A DNA stretch of 54,149 nucleotides, from the NCBI RefSeq assembly GCF_014698335.1, contig NZ_JACJSV010000031.1:1-54149 (forward strand), given 5' to 3'. How positions within the stretch are numbered: position 1 is the first letter of the stretch; every line of letters starts with the position of its first letter. A program made the position numbers and the translations under genes. Origin of the DNA: Microcystis viridis FACHB-1342. GTDB lineage: Bacteria > Cyanobacteriota > Cyanobacteriia > Cyanobacteriales > Microcystaceae. The notes beneath the pieces were generated by a model. That model was given only the letters and a program-made list of their open reading frames with translations. It made no database searches and was not told the origin of the DNA. This document shows, piece by piece, positions 27,849 through 37,774 of the stretch.

Positions 27849-29759
27849 TTAACCGACGTTAGCGGTTTGTTTTTGGCTAAAAAATGCCGCTAAAACCTGT
27901 TCGGCAATCTGGGGACTGGTTAAACCCAAATCAGCGAAAGATTCCTCTGGTTTTGCGTGGTCCACTAATTTATCGGGAACCCCGAAACGTTTGACTGGAA
28001 CTAGAATATTAGCATCCTGTAAAGCTTCCAAAACCGCAGAACCAAAACCACCCATCAAACAACCTTCTTCTAAAGTCACCACCTTACCAAGACGTTGGGC
28101 AAGGGGAAAGATAAGTTCTGTATCAAGGGGCTTGACAAAACGAGCATTAACCACTGTGGCCTCGATGCCGTGTTCGCTGAGGATTTCGGCCACCTGTAGG
28201 GAAGTGTTGACCATCGTGCCGTATCCTAACAGGAGAACATCATCGCCACTGCGGAGAATTTCGCCCTTACCGATGGGTAAAGCTTCCCAACCCTCTTCCA
28301 TCAGGGGAACCCCTAAACCGTTGCCCCGGGGGTAACGCATGGCAATGGGGCCGCTGGTATGATTAATCCCCGTTACGACCATTCTTTGCAGTTCTGCCTC
28401 ATCTTTCGGGGCCATAATGGTCATATTGGGGATACAACGCAGGTAGGCGATATCGTACATCCCTTGGTGGGTCGGTCCATCAGCCCCGACAATACCGGCC
28501 CGGTCCATACAAAAGAAAACCGGTAGATTTTGAATGCAGATATCATGAATAATCTGATCAAAAGCCCGCTGCAGGAAAGTAGAGTAAATGGTGACAACCG
28601 GGCGCATTCCTTCGCAAGCAAGACCCCCAGCGAGAGTAACCGCGTGTTGTTCGGCAATTCCCACATCGATATACTGTTTCGGCAGTTTTGCCTGAAATTT
28701 ATCTAATCCTGTCCCGGTAGCCATGGCGGCGGTGATACCGATAATGCGCGGGTCATTTTCCGCTAATTTGGTGAGAGTATGCCCGAAAACTTTGGAATAA
28801 GCGGGAGGTTTCGGTTTACTGGAGGGAATCGGTTTACCCGTGGCTAAATTAAAGGGATTTTGGGCATGATAACCCACTTGATCTTTTTCGGCCCATTCGT
28901 AGCCTTTGCCTTTAACGGTGGCAACGTGGACGAAAACCGGTCCTTGGACCTTATGGGCCTGTTTAAAAGTGGCGATTAATTCGGGAATATTATGACCATC
29001 AATCGGGCCAAAATATTTAAAGCCCAATTCTTCGATGACAGCGCCGACTTTGGGAACTGCTAACCGTTTCATCCCTTCTTTGACTCGTTCCATTTCGGGG
29101 GTGAGGGAGTCACCGAAGAAGGGTAGGTGTTTCAATTGTTCTTCGAGATTATCGGCGATAAACTGGACGGGTTCGCTCAGACGCACTTTATTGAGATAGC
29201 GGGAAATTGCCCCGACGTTGGGGGAAATGGACATCTCGTTATCGTTGAGGATAACCATGATGTTGGTGTTCGGTAAATGTCCGGCATGGTTAATCGCTTC
29301 TAGGGCCATACCCCCGGTTAAAGCGCCATCCCCGATGATCGATACTACCTTGAAATCTTCCCCCTTGGCATCCCGGGCTAAAGCCATTCCTAACCCCGCA
29401 GAAATGCTCGTGGAGGCGTGTCCAGCCCCAAAATGGTCAAATTTGCTCTCGCAACGTTTTAGATAGCCCGCAACGCCATTTTTTTGGCGCAGGGTGTGAA
29501 AATCGTTATAGCGACCGGTGAGGAGTTTGTGCGGATAAGCTTGGTGTCCCACGTCCCAAAGGACTTTATCGCGATCGAGATCGAGGGTTTGGTAAAGGGC
29601 GATCGTTAGTTCTACGACTCCTAACCCCGGTCCCAAATGTCCACCGGTAGCGGCGATCGTCTGGAGGTGTTTTTCGCGAATCTGACGGGCAATATCTTCT
29701 AATTGACGGAGTGATAAACCATGTAACTGGTTGGGATGAGTAATTTCACTTAGGTGCAT
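27849..29759 (-). CDS. dxs: 1-deoxy-D-xylulose-5-phosphate synthase
   Basis: First enzyme of the MEP isoprenoid pathway: condenses pyruvate and glyceraldehyde 3-phosphate, with thiamine diphosphate and Mg. 636 residues, the normal length. [17 protein letters not shown] near residue 75 and [18 protein letters not shown] near 150 (ThDP motif with GDG...N) are present. [20 protein letters not shown] and the glutamate in [15 protein letters not shown] (near 370) belong to the transketolase-like second half. The C-terminal domain holds [14 protein letters not shown]. Supplies precursors for carotenoids, phytol and quinones. It ends at a clear terminator. Confidence 0.97.
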   Translation of the reverse strand: MHLSEITHPNQLHGLSLRQLEDIARQIREKHLQTIAATGGHLGPGLGVVELTIALYQTLDLDRDKVLWDVGHQAYPHKLLTGRYNDFHTLRQKNGVAGYLKRCESKFDHFGAGHASTSISAGLGMALARDAKGEDFKVVSIIGDGALTGGMALEAINHAGHLPNTNIMVILNDNEMSISPNVGAISRYLNKVRLSEPVQFIADNLEEQLKHLPFFGDSLTPEMERVKEGMKRLAVPKVGAVIEELGFKYFGPIDGHNIPELIATFKQAHKVQGPVFVHVATVKGKGYEWAEKDQVGYHAQNPFNLATGKPIPSSKPKPPAYSKVFGHTLTKLAENDPRIIGITAAMATGTGLDKFQAKLPKQYIDVGIAEQHAVTLAGGLACEGMRPVVTIYSTFLQRAFDQIIHDICIQNLPVFFCMDRAGIVGADGPTHQGMYDIAYLRCIPNMTIMAPKDEAELQRMVVTGINHTSGPIAMRYPRGNGLGVPLMEEGWEALPIGKGEILRSGDDVLLLGYGTMVNTSLQVAEILSEHGIEATVVNARFVKPLDTELIFPLAQRLGKVVTLEEGCLMGGFGSAVLEALQDANILVPVKRFGVPDKLVDHAKPEESFADLGLTSPQIAEQVLAAFFSQKQTANVG

Positions 29760-29832
29760 ATCGGCTTCTTTTTCAAAGTAGTTTATCCCTATACCAACTG
29801 TATAGGATTTTCAGTCTGAGATGAAGGAAAAT

Positions 29833-30603
29833 CTAGGCTAATCTTGCCGCCGTGCGTAAAATTTGGCCGGCTAACATGGCAGCCCCAAAACCATTATCTA
29901 TATTAACCACACCGATGCCGACCGCGCAGGAATTGAGCATAGTTAACAAAGGAGCAATACCGCCGAAACTGGTTCCGTAACCGATACTGGTGGGAACGGC
30001 GATCACCGGGCGATCAACTAATCCCGCTACCACACTTGGTAAGGCTCCTTCCATTCCCGCAACAACAATTAACACATCGGCGGCATCCAGTAGATGGCGA
30101 TGATTCAAGAGGCGATGAATTCCCGCTACTCCCACATCCCAGAGACGCTGCACGGAAAAACCGCATAATTGAGCAGTAACCGCCGCCTCCTCCGCTACGG
30201 GAATATCGGCAGTTCCCGCCGTTAGGATGGAAATTATCCCTTTTGGGGGATTTTCTGGAGCGGCTGCGGCAATGGCACAGATGCGGGCTAAGGGATAATA
30301 AACTAAGTCTGTTACCTGTTCCTGTAGCTGGACTGCTATCTCTGCTTCAATGCGGGTGGCCATAACCACGGGACTATTTTGACGCAAAACATGGATAATT
30401 TGGGCGATTTGAGCGGTGGTTTTACCCGGCCCCCAGATAACCTCCGGAAATCCCGTCCTTAATTGACGATGATGGTCAATTTTAGCGAAGTCTTCCACCG
30501 GTTCAAAGGCCAGATGTTTAAGTTTATCTAAGGCTGTCTCCGGGTTAATTTCTCCCCTGGCAACGGCGGTCAGCAGCGATCGCAAATCGGCAGCATGGAA
30601 CAT
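29833..30603 (-). CDS. larB: LarB-like pyridinium-3,5-biscarboxylic acid synthase (AIR carboxylase family)
   Basis: 256 residues. The N-terminus (LRSLLTAVARGEINPETALDKL) followed by FAKIDHHRQLRTGFPEVIWG, and the C-terminal PurE-like domain with ILTAGTADIPVAEEAA, VVAGMEGALPSVVAGLVDRP and SIGYGTSFGGIAPLL, match LarB. LarB carboxylates nicotinic acid adenine dinucleotide in the synthesis of the nickel-pincer cofactor of lactate racemase and relatives. No larC or larE lies in the window. Many cyanobacteria carry larB-like genes annotated as NCAIR mutase-like; the exact role here is inferred from the family. It is on the same strand as dxs, 73 bases upstream of it. Confidence 0.85.
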   Translation of the reverse strand: MFHAADLRSLLTAVARGEINPETALDKLKHLAFEPVEDFAKIDHHRQLRTGFPEVIWGPGKTTAQIAQIIHVLRQNSPVVMATRIEAEIAVQLQEQVTDLVYYPLARICAIAAAAPENPPKGIISILTAGTADIPVAEEAAVTAQLCGFSVQRLWDVGVAGIHRLLNHRHLLDAADVLIVVAGMEGALPSVVAGLVDRPVIAVPTSIGYGTSFGGIAPLLTMLNSCAVGIGVVNIDNGFGAAMLAGQILRTAARLA

Positions 30604-30752
30604 GGTCAGTTATCAGTTATCAGTTATCAGTTATCAGATTTGAGTTTTAAGTGAGCAGTATGTGTTAAGTGACCAGTATTAAATAGCAGTTTCTTGCCAT
30701 CTTTTCACTGTTTACTGATCACTGTTTACTGCTCACTGTTTACTGCTCACTG
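30604..30752. repeat. Stuttering short repeats (CAGTTAT; TGTTTACTGATCAC)
   Basis: Four CAGTTAT units at 30606-30636 and four or five CACTGTTTACTG(C/AT) units up to 30752 fill the space between rnj and larB. The array reaches to within a few bases of the rnj stop. Confidence 0.85.
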
Positions 30753-30755
30753 ATA

Positions 30756-32504
30756 TTAGGAGGCCATGGTAGCTGCGGGACGGCGGCGGCGATAAGTACG
30801 ATTGTTCGCTGGTTCCGTTGCCGCCGCTTGCAGGAGGAAAATCACTAGAGGTTGACTCTTTAACTCCCGTTTGATTAAACGCTGCAAAGTCGTCTCGATT
30901 TCGGCCCGCAAACCGGCCCAATCTGGGTCCCCCGTGGCAGTTTTAAATTCACTACTGCGATCGCTTAAACAGCGTTCGATCGCCCGAATAATTAACTGAT
31001 TCAGCAGCGGGATTTCCACTTTTGTGACCACACCGCGCAAATTAATCTCTGGAGGTGCGCTTAATTGTCCCTCACCGTTAACGAAGGATGCGATCGTAAT
31101 CACACCATCTTCGGCTAACTGTTGTCTTTCCTGCATAATGTGTTCGTGGACCACACCCGCTTGATCGACTAACTCGATTCCCGAAGGCACTGGTGTGCCG
31201 ATGGCAATGCGATCGCCAGTTAACTCGATCGTGTCACCATTTTTGACAATTACCATATTTTCGGCGGGAATCCCCATACTTTGGGCCATCTGAGCGTGTT
31301 TGACCAGCATTCGGTGTTCTCCATGCACTGGCACAAAAAACTTCGGCCGGGTCAAAGATAGCATCAATTTATGGTCTTCTTGGGAACCATGGCCAGAAAC
31401 GTGAATTCCCTTATCGCGTCCGTAAACCACGTTAGCACCCTGCATCATCAGGCGATCAATTGTATTGACCACAGCGATGGTATTACCCGGAATCGGATTA
31501 GCGGAAAAGACAATCGTATCCCCCTGACGCACGCGAATATGAGGATGTTCACCCTTAGAAATCCGCGTCATGGCCGCTAAAGTTTCTCCCTGGGATCCTG
31601 TGGTTAAAATGACGATTTTTTCATCGGCTAAATTGCGGGTCGCTTTTAAGGGTTCAAATAGATCGTCGGGACATTTGATATACCCCAAATTACGCGCATG
31701 AGCGATGACATTTAACATCGATCGACCCACTACCACCACTTTCCGGTTAAATTTCTGGGCCAATTTCAACACCAGATTAATCCGATGCACCGAGGAAGCA
31801 AAGGTAGTGATCATAATCCGTCCCGTTGCTTGGTTAAAAACCCGCTCTAAACCGGGATAAACGGAAGCTTCCGAGGGAGTATAACCGGGTACTTCCGCGT
31901 TAGTGGAATCACTCAATAAACATAGCACCCCTTTCTCGCCATGTTCGGCAATTTTTTGCAGATCAAAAAATTCACCATCGACGGGAGTATGGTCAATTTT
32001 AAAATCTCCTGTGTGAATAACTACCCCTAAAGGAGTGTGAATTGCTACACAAAAACTATCGGCGATCGAGTGGGTATTGCGGATATATTCCACCATGAAA
32101 GATTTACCTAAACGCACCATTTGCCGAGGAGCAACGGTTTCTAATTTGGTACGATTTGCCAATCCTGCTTCTTCCAATTTATCCCGCAATAAAGCCATCG
32201 CTAGACGCGGACCGTAGATAATTGGTACATCAAATTGTTTGAGATGGTAGGGAATGCCACCGATATGATCTTCGTGACCGTGGGTGACGATCATACCCTT
32301 AATTTTATGGCGATTTTCTCTTAGATAAGTCATATCGGGAAGCACTACATTGACCCCGTGCATATCATCGGAAGGAAAAGCTAAACCAGCATCCAGGAGA
32401 ATAATCTCATCATCGTATTCAAAAACACAGGTGTTTTTGCCGATTTCGTGTAATCCTCCTAGGGGAATGATCTTTAGTTTTGCTTGGGTTTTATCTTGAC
32501 TCAT
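30756..32504 (-). CDS. rnj: Ribonuclease J
   Basis: Metallo-beta-lactamase/beta-CASP ribonuclease with 5'-3' exo- and endonuclease activity in mRNA decay. 582 residues. The start MSQDKTQAKLKIIPLGGLHEIGKN is typical. The zinc site is seen as HGHEDHIGG near residue 75 and GDFKIDHTPVDGEFF near 165; the beta-CASP motifs include TFASSVHRINLVL, GSQGETLAAM and VSGHGSQEDHKLML, and HGEHRML is motif C. The last ~30 residues are Arg/Ala-rich. Same strand as asd and dapA, with 242 bp to dapA. Confidence 0.95.
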   Translation of the reverse strand: MSQDKTQAKLKIIPLGGLHEIGKNTCVFEYDDEIILLDAGLAFPSDDMHGVNVVLPDMTYLRENRHKIKGMIVTHGHEDHIGGIPYHLKQFDVPIIYGPRLAMALLRDKLEEAGLANRTKLETVAPRQMVRLGKSFMVEYIRNTHSIADSFCVAIHTPLGVVIHTGDFKIDHTPVDGEFFDLQKIAEHGEKGVLCLLSDSTNAEVPGYTPSEASVYPGLERVFNQATGRIMITTFASSVHRINLVLKLAQKFNRKVVVVGRSMLNVIAHARNLGYIKCPDDLFEPLKATRNLADEKIVILTTGSQGETLAAMTRISKGEHPHIRVRQGDTIVFSANPIPGNTIAVVNTIDRLMMQGANVVYGRDKGIHVSGHGSQEDHKLMLSLTRPKFFVPVHGEHRMLVKHAQMAQSMGIPAENMVIVKNGDTIELTGDRIAIGTPVPSGIELVDQAGVVHEHIMQERQQLAEDGVITIASFVNGEGQLSAPPEINLRGVVTKVEIPLLNQLIIRAIERCLSDRSSEFKTATGDPDWAGLRAEIETTLQRLIKRELKSQPLVIFLLQAAATEPANNRTYRRRRPAATMAS

Positions 32505-32593
32505 TAGGTATCCTTTGATGGTAAGTTATGGTGATTTTTCAGGTTGGTTTTGTGGACGGGAAATCTCAAAAAATGAATAGTTAGAATAAGTCG

Positions 32594-32616
32594 AACTAGG
32601 TAAACAACACCTAGTT
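32594..32616. promoter_or_regulatory. Perfect 8 bp inverted repeat upstream of rnj
   Basis: AACTAGGT - 7 bases - ACCTAGTT lies 90 bases before the rnj start, in the dapA-rnj gap. It could be a regulator binding site or a small 5'UTR hairpin; no T-run follows. Confidence 0.4.
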
Positions 32617-32746
32617 AAATTCACTTAGTATCAATACTTTCTGGCTGTTCTAAACTATATTTCTTTTCTTCTAGTGAAGCTATTAATATTATAACCTACT
32701 TTCTCGAAAAATCCCAGTTTAGTGGGCAAGAATTTCTAGTATTTTT

Positions 32747-33637
32747 CTAGATTAAAGCCAATTCTTGCATGATTTTTGCTAATCCTTCTTCTAACTCTGG
32801 ACTTAAGGAACATAAAGGAAGTCTTAGACCCCCCACTTCCCAACCGACTAGATTTAAGGCCGCTTTAATTGGAATTGGATTAGTGGCACAGAATAAACCT
32901 TTAAACAGGGGAAATAATTTCAAATTAATCTCGATTGCTTTGGCCGCATCTCCAGTTAAGAAAGCTTGAATCATTCCTTGAATTTCTTCTCCCACTAGAT
33001 GACTAGCAACACTGACCACTCCCACCGCACCACAGGTCATTAGGGGTAAGGTGAGAAAATCATCGCCGGAATAAATAGCGAAATTTTCAGGAGTATGACA
33101 GTAAATCTTACAGGTTTGTTCTAAATTACCACTAGCTTCTTTTACCGCCACAATATTATCAACTGCTGCCAGTTTAATAATCGTTTCCGGGGTCATATTT
33201 TGACCAGTACGACCGGGGATATTATAAAGCATTACTGGCAGATCGGGACAAGCTTTGGCAATGGCGCGAAAATGCTCATATAAACCCTCTTGGGGTGGTT
33301 TATTGTAGTAGGGAACCACTTGTAAAGAACCATCTAAACCCAGTTTAGCAGCCTGTTGGGTCGCTTCGATCGCTTCGGAAGTGGAATTAGAACCCGTCCC
33401 CGCGATCACTTTTCCCCGACCATTAACCGCTTTTTTGACAATACTAAATAGTTCGTATTCTTCCTGCCAACTTAGGGTGGGTGATTCTCCCGTCGTCCCA
33501 CAGACCACTATACCATCGCTACCGTGAGTAACTAGATAATCGGCCAATTTTTCCACCAGGGCATAATTAACTTGACCCTCGACGGTGAAGGGTGTCACCA
33601 TCGCCGTAATTACTCGTCCAAAATATGTTTCACTCAT
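32747..33637 (-). CDS. dapA: 4-hydroxy-tetrahydrodipicolinate synthase
   Basis: Condenses aspartate semialdehyde with pyruvate in the lysine/diaminopimelate pathway. 296 residues. The N-terminus [19 protein letters not shown], the [14 protein letters not shown] block near residue 48, the catalytic Tyr in [12 protein letters not shown] and the Schiff-base Lys in [12 protein letters not shown] (near 166) are all visible, as is [20 protein letters not shown]. Directly downstream of asd, which makes its substrate. Confidence 0.96.
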   Translation of the reverse strand: MSETYFGRVITAMVTPFTVEGQVNYALVEKLADYLVTHGSDGIVVCGTTGESPTLSWQEEYELFSIVKKAVNGRGKVIAGTGSNSTSEAIEATQQAAKLGLDGSLQVVPYYNKPPQEGLYEHFRAIAKACPDLPVMLYNIPGRTGQNMTPETIIKLAAVDNIVAVKEASGNLEQTCKIYCHTPENFAIYSGDDFLTLPLMTCGAVGVVSVASHLVGEEIQGMIQAFLTGDAAKAIEINLKLFPLFKGLFCATNPIPIKAALNLVGWEVGGLRLPLCSLSPELEEGLAKIMQELALI

Positions 33638-33672
33638 TGATTAGTTATCAGTTATCAGTTATCAGTTATCAG
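33638..33672. repeat. Short CAGTTAT stutter between asd and dapA
   Basis: Four units of AGTTATC directly before the dapA start; same family as 30604-30752. Confidence 0.75.
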
Positions 33673-33861
33673 CTTCTCAAGGCAAGAGGCAACAGAAAGA
33701 ATCTAGCAATCCTCCTACCTAAAAAGTAGGTTTTAGGTTCGGCCTTTATTATCAGTTTTTGAGCGATCAGCAATCAGCTTTCAGGCTTTACTTATCCGGT
33801 TAATTAGCTATTTTTCTAATTATTATCGCCTTGATTTAGCTGATGGCTGATAGCTTAGTTA

Positions 33862-34899
33862 TCAAACTGTTGCAAATCTTGAACCGACGAGATTTTTCTT
33901 AACTAAAAGTTCGGCAATTTGTACAGCATTTAAAGCCGCACCCTTGCGAATTTGATCGCCGCATAGCCACAATTCCAGACCGTTAGGATGGGAGATATCT
34001 TGACGAATGCGTCCCACTAATACTTCATCGCGACCGGTGGCATCAATTGGCATGGGAAAATAATTAGCGTCCCAATCTTCCACTAATCTTACCCCCGGAG
34101 CAGACTCAAGAATTTCTCTGGCCTTCACCACAGAAAAAGGCCGACTAAATTCTAGGTTAACCGATTCCGAATGGGCCCGCAGGACGGGAACCCTCACACA
34201 GGTGGCACTAACCCGCAGCTCTGGACAAGCAAAAATCTTGCGGGTTTCGTTGACCATTTTCATTTCTTCCTCGCAGTACCCTTGACCATTAATCGGGGTA
34301 TTGTGGGGAAAAAGATTAAAAGCGAGGGGATAGGGGAAGGAATTAGTGGGAGGTTGCCGATTGTCAAGAATTGCTTGTGCTTGCTGTTTTACCTCCTCCA
34401 TGGCCCGCGCTCCAGCACCACTAGCGGACTGATAAGTAGAAACTACTACTCGCTCGATCGCCTGTACTTGGTGGAGAGGCCAGATCGCCACTCCTAAAAG
34501 AATTGTCGTACAGTTGGGATTAGCGATAATGCCCCGGTGATTGTCCACACTGTCGGGATTGATTTCTGGGACAACCAGAGGCACTTCGGGATTCATGCGA
34601 AAAGCGCTGGAGTTATCGATAATCGTCGCACCCGACTCGACAATAGTTTTCGCCCAAGCTTTCGAGGTGGACCCCCCCGCAGAAGCGAGAACTATATCCA
34701 CGTCCTGAAAAGAGCGCTCGTTTACCGCTTCGATTAGGAGACTTTCGCCCCGAAAATCGAGGGTTTTTCCAGCAGAACGCTCGGAAGCCAGTAATTTTAG
34801 ACTAGCGAGAGGGAAATGACGACTAGCTAATAATTCTAGTAATTCCGTTCCCACGGCCCCAGTGGCCCCTAAAATAGCGACCCGTACTTTTTGACTCAA
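33862..34899 (-). CDS. asd: Aspartate-semialdehyde dehydrogenase
   Basis: Reduces aspartyl phosphate to aspartate semialdehyde with NADPH, the branch point to lysine, threonine, methionine and diaminopimelate. 345 residues. VAILGATGAVGTELLELL is the nucleotide-binding loop, NPNCTT (near residue 128) holds the catalytic Cys, and SATCVRVPVLRAHSE (near 235) holds the active-site His. ASGAGARAMEE is also typical. It precedes dapA on the same strand, and diverges from tig. Confidence 0.96.
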   Translation of the reverse strand: MSQKVRVAILGATGAVGTELLELLASRHFPLASLKLLASERSAGKTLDFRGESLLIEAVNERSFQDVDIVLASAGGSTSKAWAKTIVESGATIIDNSSAFRMNPEVPLVVPEINPDSVDNHRGIIANPNCTTILLGVAIWPLHQVQAIERVVVSTYQSASGAGARAMEEVKQQAQAILDNRQPPTNSFPYPLAFNLFPHNTPINGQGYCEEEMKMVNETRKIFACPELRVSATCVRVPVLRAHSESVNLEFSRPFSVVKAREILESAPGVRLVEDWDANYFPMPIDATGRDEVLVGRIRQDISHPNGLELWLCGDQIRKGAALNAVQIAELLVKKNLVGSRFATV

Positions 34900-35223
34900 A
34901 TTGTGTGACCTCCTGACGAGTTGGGTGATGATGATGATCCGAAGAAATCGTTAAAATAAAAAATCTTTTTTGTCCACCGAGTTATTCTCAAGCTTGGATT
35001 GATCGGCTTTTGATCAGCAAAATTTTCTGATTGGGCTTAACTGCCCCAAGGACGGAATAAATTAAATATACCCCATTGACCGCTAAAATAAAAAGATTGT
35101 GAGAGCTTGGGGAGCAACTGCAGCTATTCCCCTAGAATATCATGAGCGGGACGGATCCACCGCAGGCGTAAACACCGCTCACCCTATTATAAACGTTCCT
35201 TGTCGTAAGAGCTAGAAAAATCA
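34900..35223. promoter_or_regulatory. Divergent promoter region of asd and tig
   Basis: 324 bp without a gene. A TATTAT hexamer at about 35184-35190 sits 34 bases before the tig start and could be its -10 box. GAGCGG/CCGCTC (35144-35149, 35175-35180) could pair around 25 bases. Nothing else stands out. Confidence 0.4.
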
Positions 35224-36618
35224 ATGAAAGTTATTCAGGAAAAGCTTCCTGCCAGTCAGATAGGTTTAGAAATTGAAATTCCCGCCGAAACCACGAAAAA
35301 CACCCACGAGAAAGTGGTAAATAATTTAGCGAAGTCGGCCAATATACCCGGTTTTCGCCCCGGTAAGGTTCCCCGTCAGATTCTTCTGCAAAGATTGGGT
35401 TCTAAAGCTGTAAAAGCGGCGGTAATTGAGGAATTAATCGAAAATTGTCTCGAATCTGCCCTAAAACAGGAGGGGATCGAGTCCCTGGGTACTCCGCAGC
35501 TATTGTCTAAGTTTGAGGATTTGATCGCTGCCTATGAACCGGGTAAAGCTTTGACTTTTTCAGTTTCCGTGGATGTGGCCCCGACAATTATTCTCGGAGA
35601 TTACGAAAATCTGAGCGTTACTGCCGAAAAAACCGTTTATGATCCCGAATCCGTGGAAAATTGGTTTAAAGAGCGTCAAGAACAGTTAGCGACATTGGTT
35701 CCCGTGGAAGATCGCGGGGCGCAGCTAGGAGATGTGGCGATCGTTGATTATCGGGGAAAATCCGCCGAAACTGGCGAAGATATCCCAGATATTGACGGCG
35801 AAGATCTGCAGGTGGATATGGAAGCAGGACGCTTTATCGAGGGGATGGTGGAAGGAATTGTCGGCATGAAACCGGAAGAAGTCAAAGAGATGACTTTAAC
35901 TTTCCCAGAAGATTATCCCAAAGAGGATGTGGCAGCAAAAGCGGTAATCTTTACCATTACGATGAAAGAGTTAAAAGCGAAGGAATTACCAGAGCTTGAC
36001 GACGATTTTGCCCAAGAAGTCAGCGATCAGGAAACAATCGCCGAATTAAGAGCAAGTTTAGAGAAACGCTTCCAAGAACAAGCGGAGAAGGAAACCAAAG
36101 AAAGCATTTATGACGCTTTAACCAAGGAATTGGTCAAAGGTGCGACTTTAGATTTACCGGAGACGCTGATCGAAAAGGAAGTGACGCATATTTTGACCCA
36201 AAGCTTCATGGAATTTCAACAAATGGGGCTAGATGTCAACCAGTTGTTTACAAAAGATAATATTCCCAAAATGCGGGAAAGCACCCGTCCTGATGCGATC
36301 GAAAGTCTAAAAGAGACTCTCGTGGTGCAAGAATTGGCTAAAGTCGCAGGCATTGAAGTCAGTCCCGAAGCGGTAACGGAAAAAATCGCTAATATCATGG
36401 CCCAATTGTCCGATCGCGACATAGATAGGCAGCGTCTGGAACAGGTGATCACCGAAGAAATGCTGGCGGAAAACACCCTAGAATGGCTGAAAGAAAAGGC
36501 TACTATCACCCTCGTCCCCAAAGGTTCCCTAGAGGAAGAAACAAGCGAGGAGGAGGAAACAGAAGAAACCTTCGCATTCACCGAAGTGGAAGTGTTGGCA
36601 GCCGAGGAAGAACCGTAA
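35224..36618 (+). CDS. tig: Trigger factor
   Basis: Ribosome-bound chaperone with peptidyl-prolyl isomerase activity. 464 residues. The ribosome-binding signature NIPGFRPGKVPRQILLQRLG lies near residues 40-60, the FKBP-type domain near 150-250 (VAIVDYRGK ... GRFIEGMVEGIVGMKPEE), and the helical substrate-binding arms follow. The C-terminus is acidic (EEETSEEEETEETF). First of the tig-clpP-clpX cluster, a conserved bacterial arrangement coupling folding and proteolysis. Confidence 0.96.
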   Translation: MKVIQEKLPASQIGLEIEIPAETTKNTHEKVVNNLAKSANIPGFRPGKVPRQILLQRLGSKAVKAAVIEELIENCLESALKQEGIESLGTPQLLSKFEDLIAAYEPGKALTFSVSVDVAPTIILGDYENLSVTAEKTVYDPESVENWFKERQEQLATLVPVEDRGAQLGDVAIVDYRGKSAETGEDIPDIDGEDLQVDMEAGRFIEGMVEGIVGMKPEEVKEMTLTFPEDYPKEDVAAKAVIFTITMKELKAKELPELDDDFAQEVSDQETIAELRASLEKRFQEQAEKETKESIYDALTKELVKGATLDLPETLIEKEVTHILTQSFMEFQQMGLDVNQLFTKDNIPKMRESTRPDAIESLKETLVVQELAKVAGIEVSPEAVTEKIANIMAQLSDRDIDRQRLEQVITEEMLAENTLEWLKEKATITLVPKGSLEEETSEEEETEETFAFTEVEVLAAEEEP

Positions 36619-37065
36619 GGAGTTAGCAGTCGTGTTGGGGTGTTGGGGTTTTAGGGTATTGGTTGAATTCCCCCATCCCCCCATTTCCTGATAACTCAGC
36701 AATTCTAAATTTGCGCTGTAGCAAGGGTTTCAGATTTTAGTTCACGTAATACGGGGTAAAATTCAACGGGATTAACAAGTTCATTTTACGAGTCTTCAGG
36801 CTTTTAGGCATGATAGTACACTCAGAATTGCCCCAAAAACCCCCTTTTAAATGTTCTTTAAATCCCTAAAAGGCTTGCTGTGTCTAAAACTGATAACTGA
36901 TAACTGATAACTGATCACTGATAACTGATCACTGATTCCTGCCAACCGGGGAAAACTTAGGGCATAATAGATGGACAGAAGTGCTAAAGATGCTTAACAT
37001 TTGCCAGTCAAAGCTCCACAGCCAAGCAAAAACCCTAAGATTGTGATAGCGGAACCGAAAAAATT
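36619..37065. other. tig-clpP intergenic region with stuttering repeats
   Basis: Seven AACTGAT(AA/C)-type units lie at 36889-36937. A G/C-run region lies near 36620-36690. The clpP leader follows. No gene. Confidence 0.6.
36889..36937. repeat. Short AACTGATA/ATCACTG stutter
   Basis: Tandem 7-base units TAACTGA and TCACTGA, same family as at 15111, 30604 and 33638. Confidence 0.85.
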
Positions 37066-37767
37066 ATGCTCGAATCGAGATCACCTGACTACCCAATTAC
37101 CAGTAATTGTCGCCCTGCTATCTACGCCAACACGGGGAGAAACTCCCTAGCTAACGTTTTACCCGTGGTAATCGAACAGTCTGGCATGGGTGAACGGGCT
37201 TTTGATATCTATTCTCGACTCCTGCGCGAGAGAATTGTCTTTTTGGGAACTCCCGTCGATGATCAGGTCGCTGATTCGATCGTCGCCCAACTCCTCTACT
37301 TGGAGGCAGAAGATCCCGAAAAAGATATCCAACTCTATATCAACTCCCCCGGCGGTTCCGTTTATGCCGGACTAGCTATCTACGACACCATGCAACAAAT
37401 TCGCCCCGACGTGGCGACAATTTGTTTCGGTTTAGCCGCTAGTATGGGAGCATTCCTGCTTTGTGGTGGCGCGGCAGGTAAACGGATGTCCCTACCCAGT
37501 AGCCGGATCATGATTCACCAACCCCTCGGCGGCGCCCAAGGTCAAGCTAGTGATATCGCCATCCAGGCCAAAGAGATCCTCTATATTAAACAGAGACTCA
37601 ATACCATGCTGGCTCACCACACCGGTCAACCCTACGATCGCATCGCCAACGACACCGAACGGGACTTTTTCATGTCGGCCGTCGAAGCCAAAGAATATGG
37701 GTTAATCGATCTGGTGATTTCCCGTCCCGAACTGCCCGATCCTACCGTTCCCGTTACTTCCCTGTAA
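37066..37767 (+). CDS. clpP: ATP-dependent Clp protease proteolytic subunit
   Basis: Serine protease subunit that forms the ClpP tetradecamer. 233 residues, with an N-terminal extension of ~30 residues over the E. coli mature form. The catalytic Ser is in [13 protein letters not shown] (near residue 131), the His in [16 protein letters not shown] (near 157), and the Asp in [17 protein letters not shown] (near 205). Seven bases separate it from clpX, so the two are almost certainly cotranscribed. Confidence 0.95.
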   Translation: MLESRSPDYPITSNCRPAIYANTGRNSLANVLPVVIEQSGMGERAFDIYSRLLRERIVFLGTPVDDQVADSIVAQLLYLEAEDPEKDIQLYINSPGGSVYAGLAIYDTMQQIRPDVATICFGLAASMGAFLLCGGAAGKRMSLPSSRIMIHQPLGGAQGQASDIAIQAKEILYIKQRLNTMLAHHTGQPYDRIANDTERDFFMSAVEAKEYGLIDLVISRPELPDPTVPVTSL

Positions 37768-37774
37768 ATAAACT

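Noticed and set aside
35144-35180. GAGCGG/CCGCTC hairpin before tig considered as a terminator or riboswitch
   Set aside because: Only six pairs, a 25-base loop and no T-run; no known riboswitch motif.
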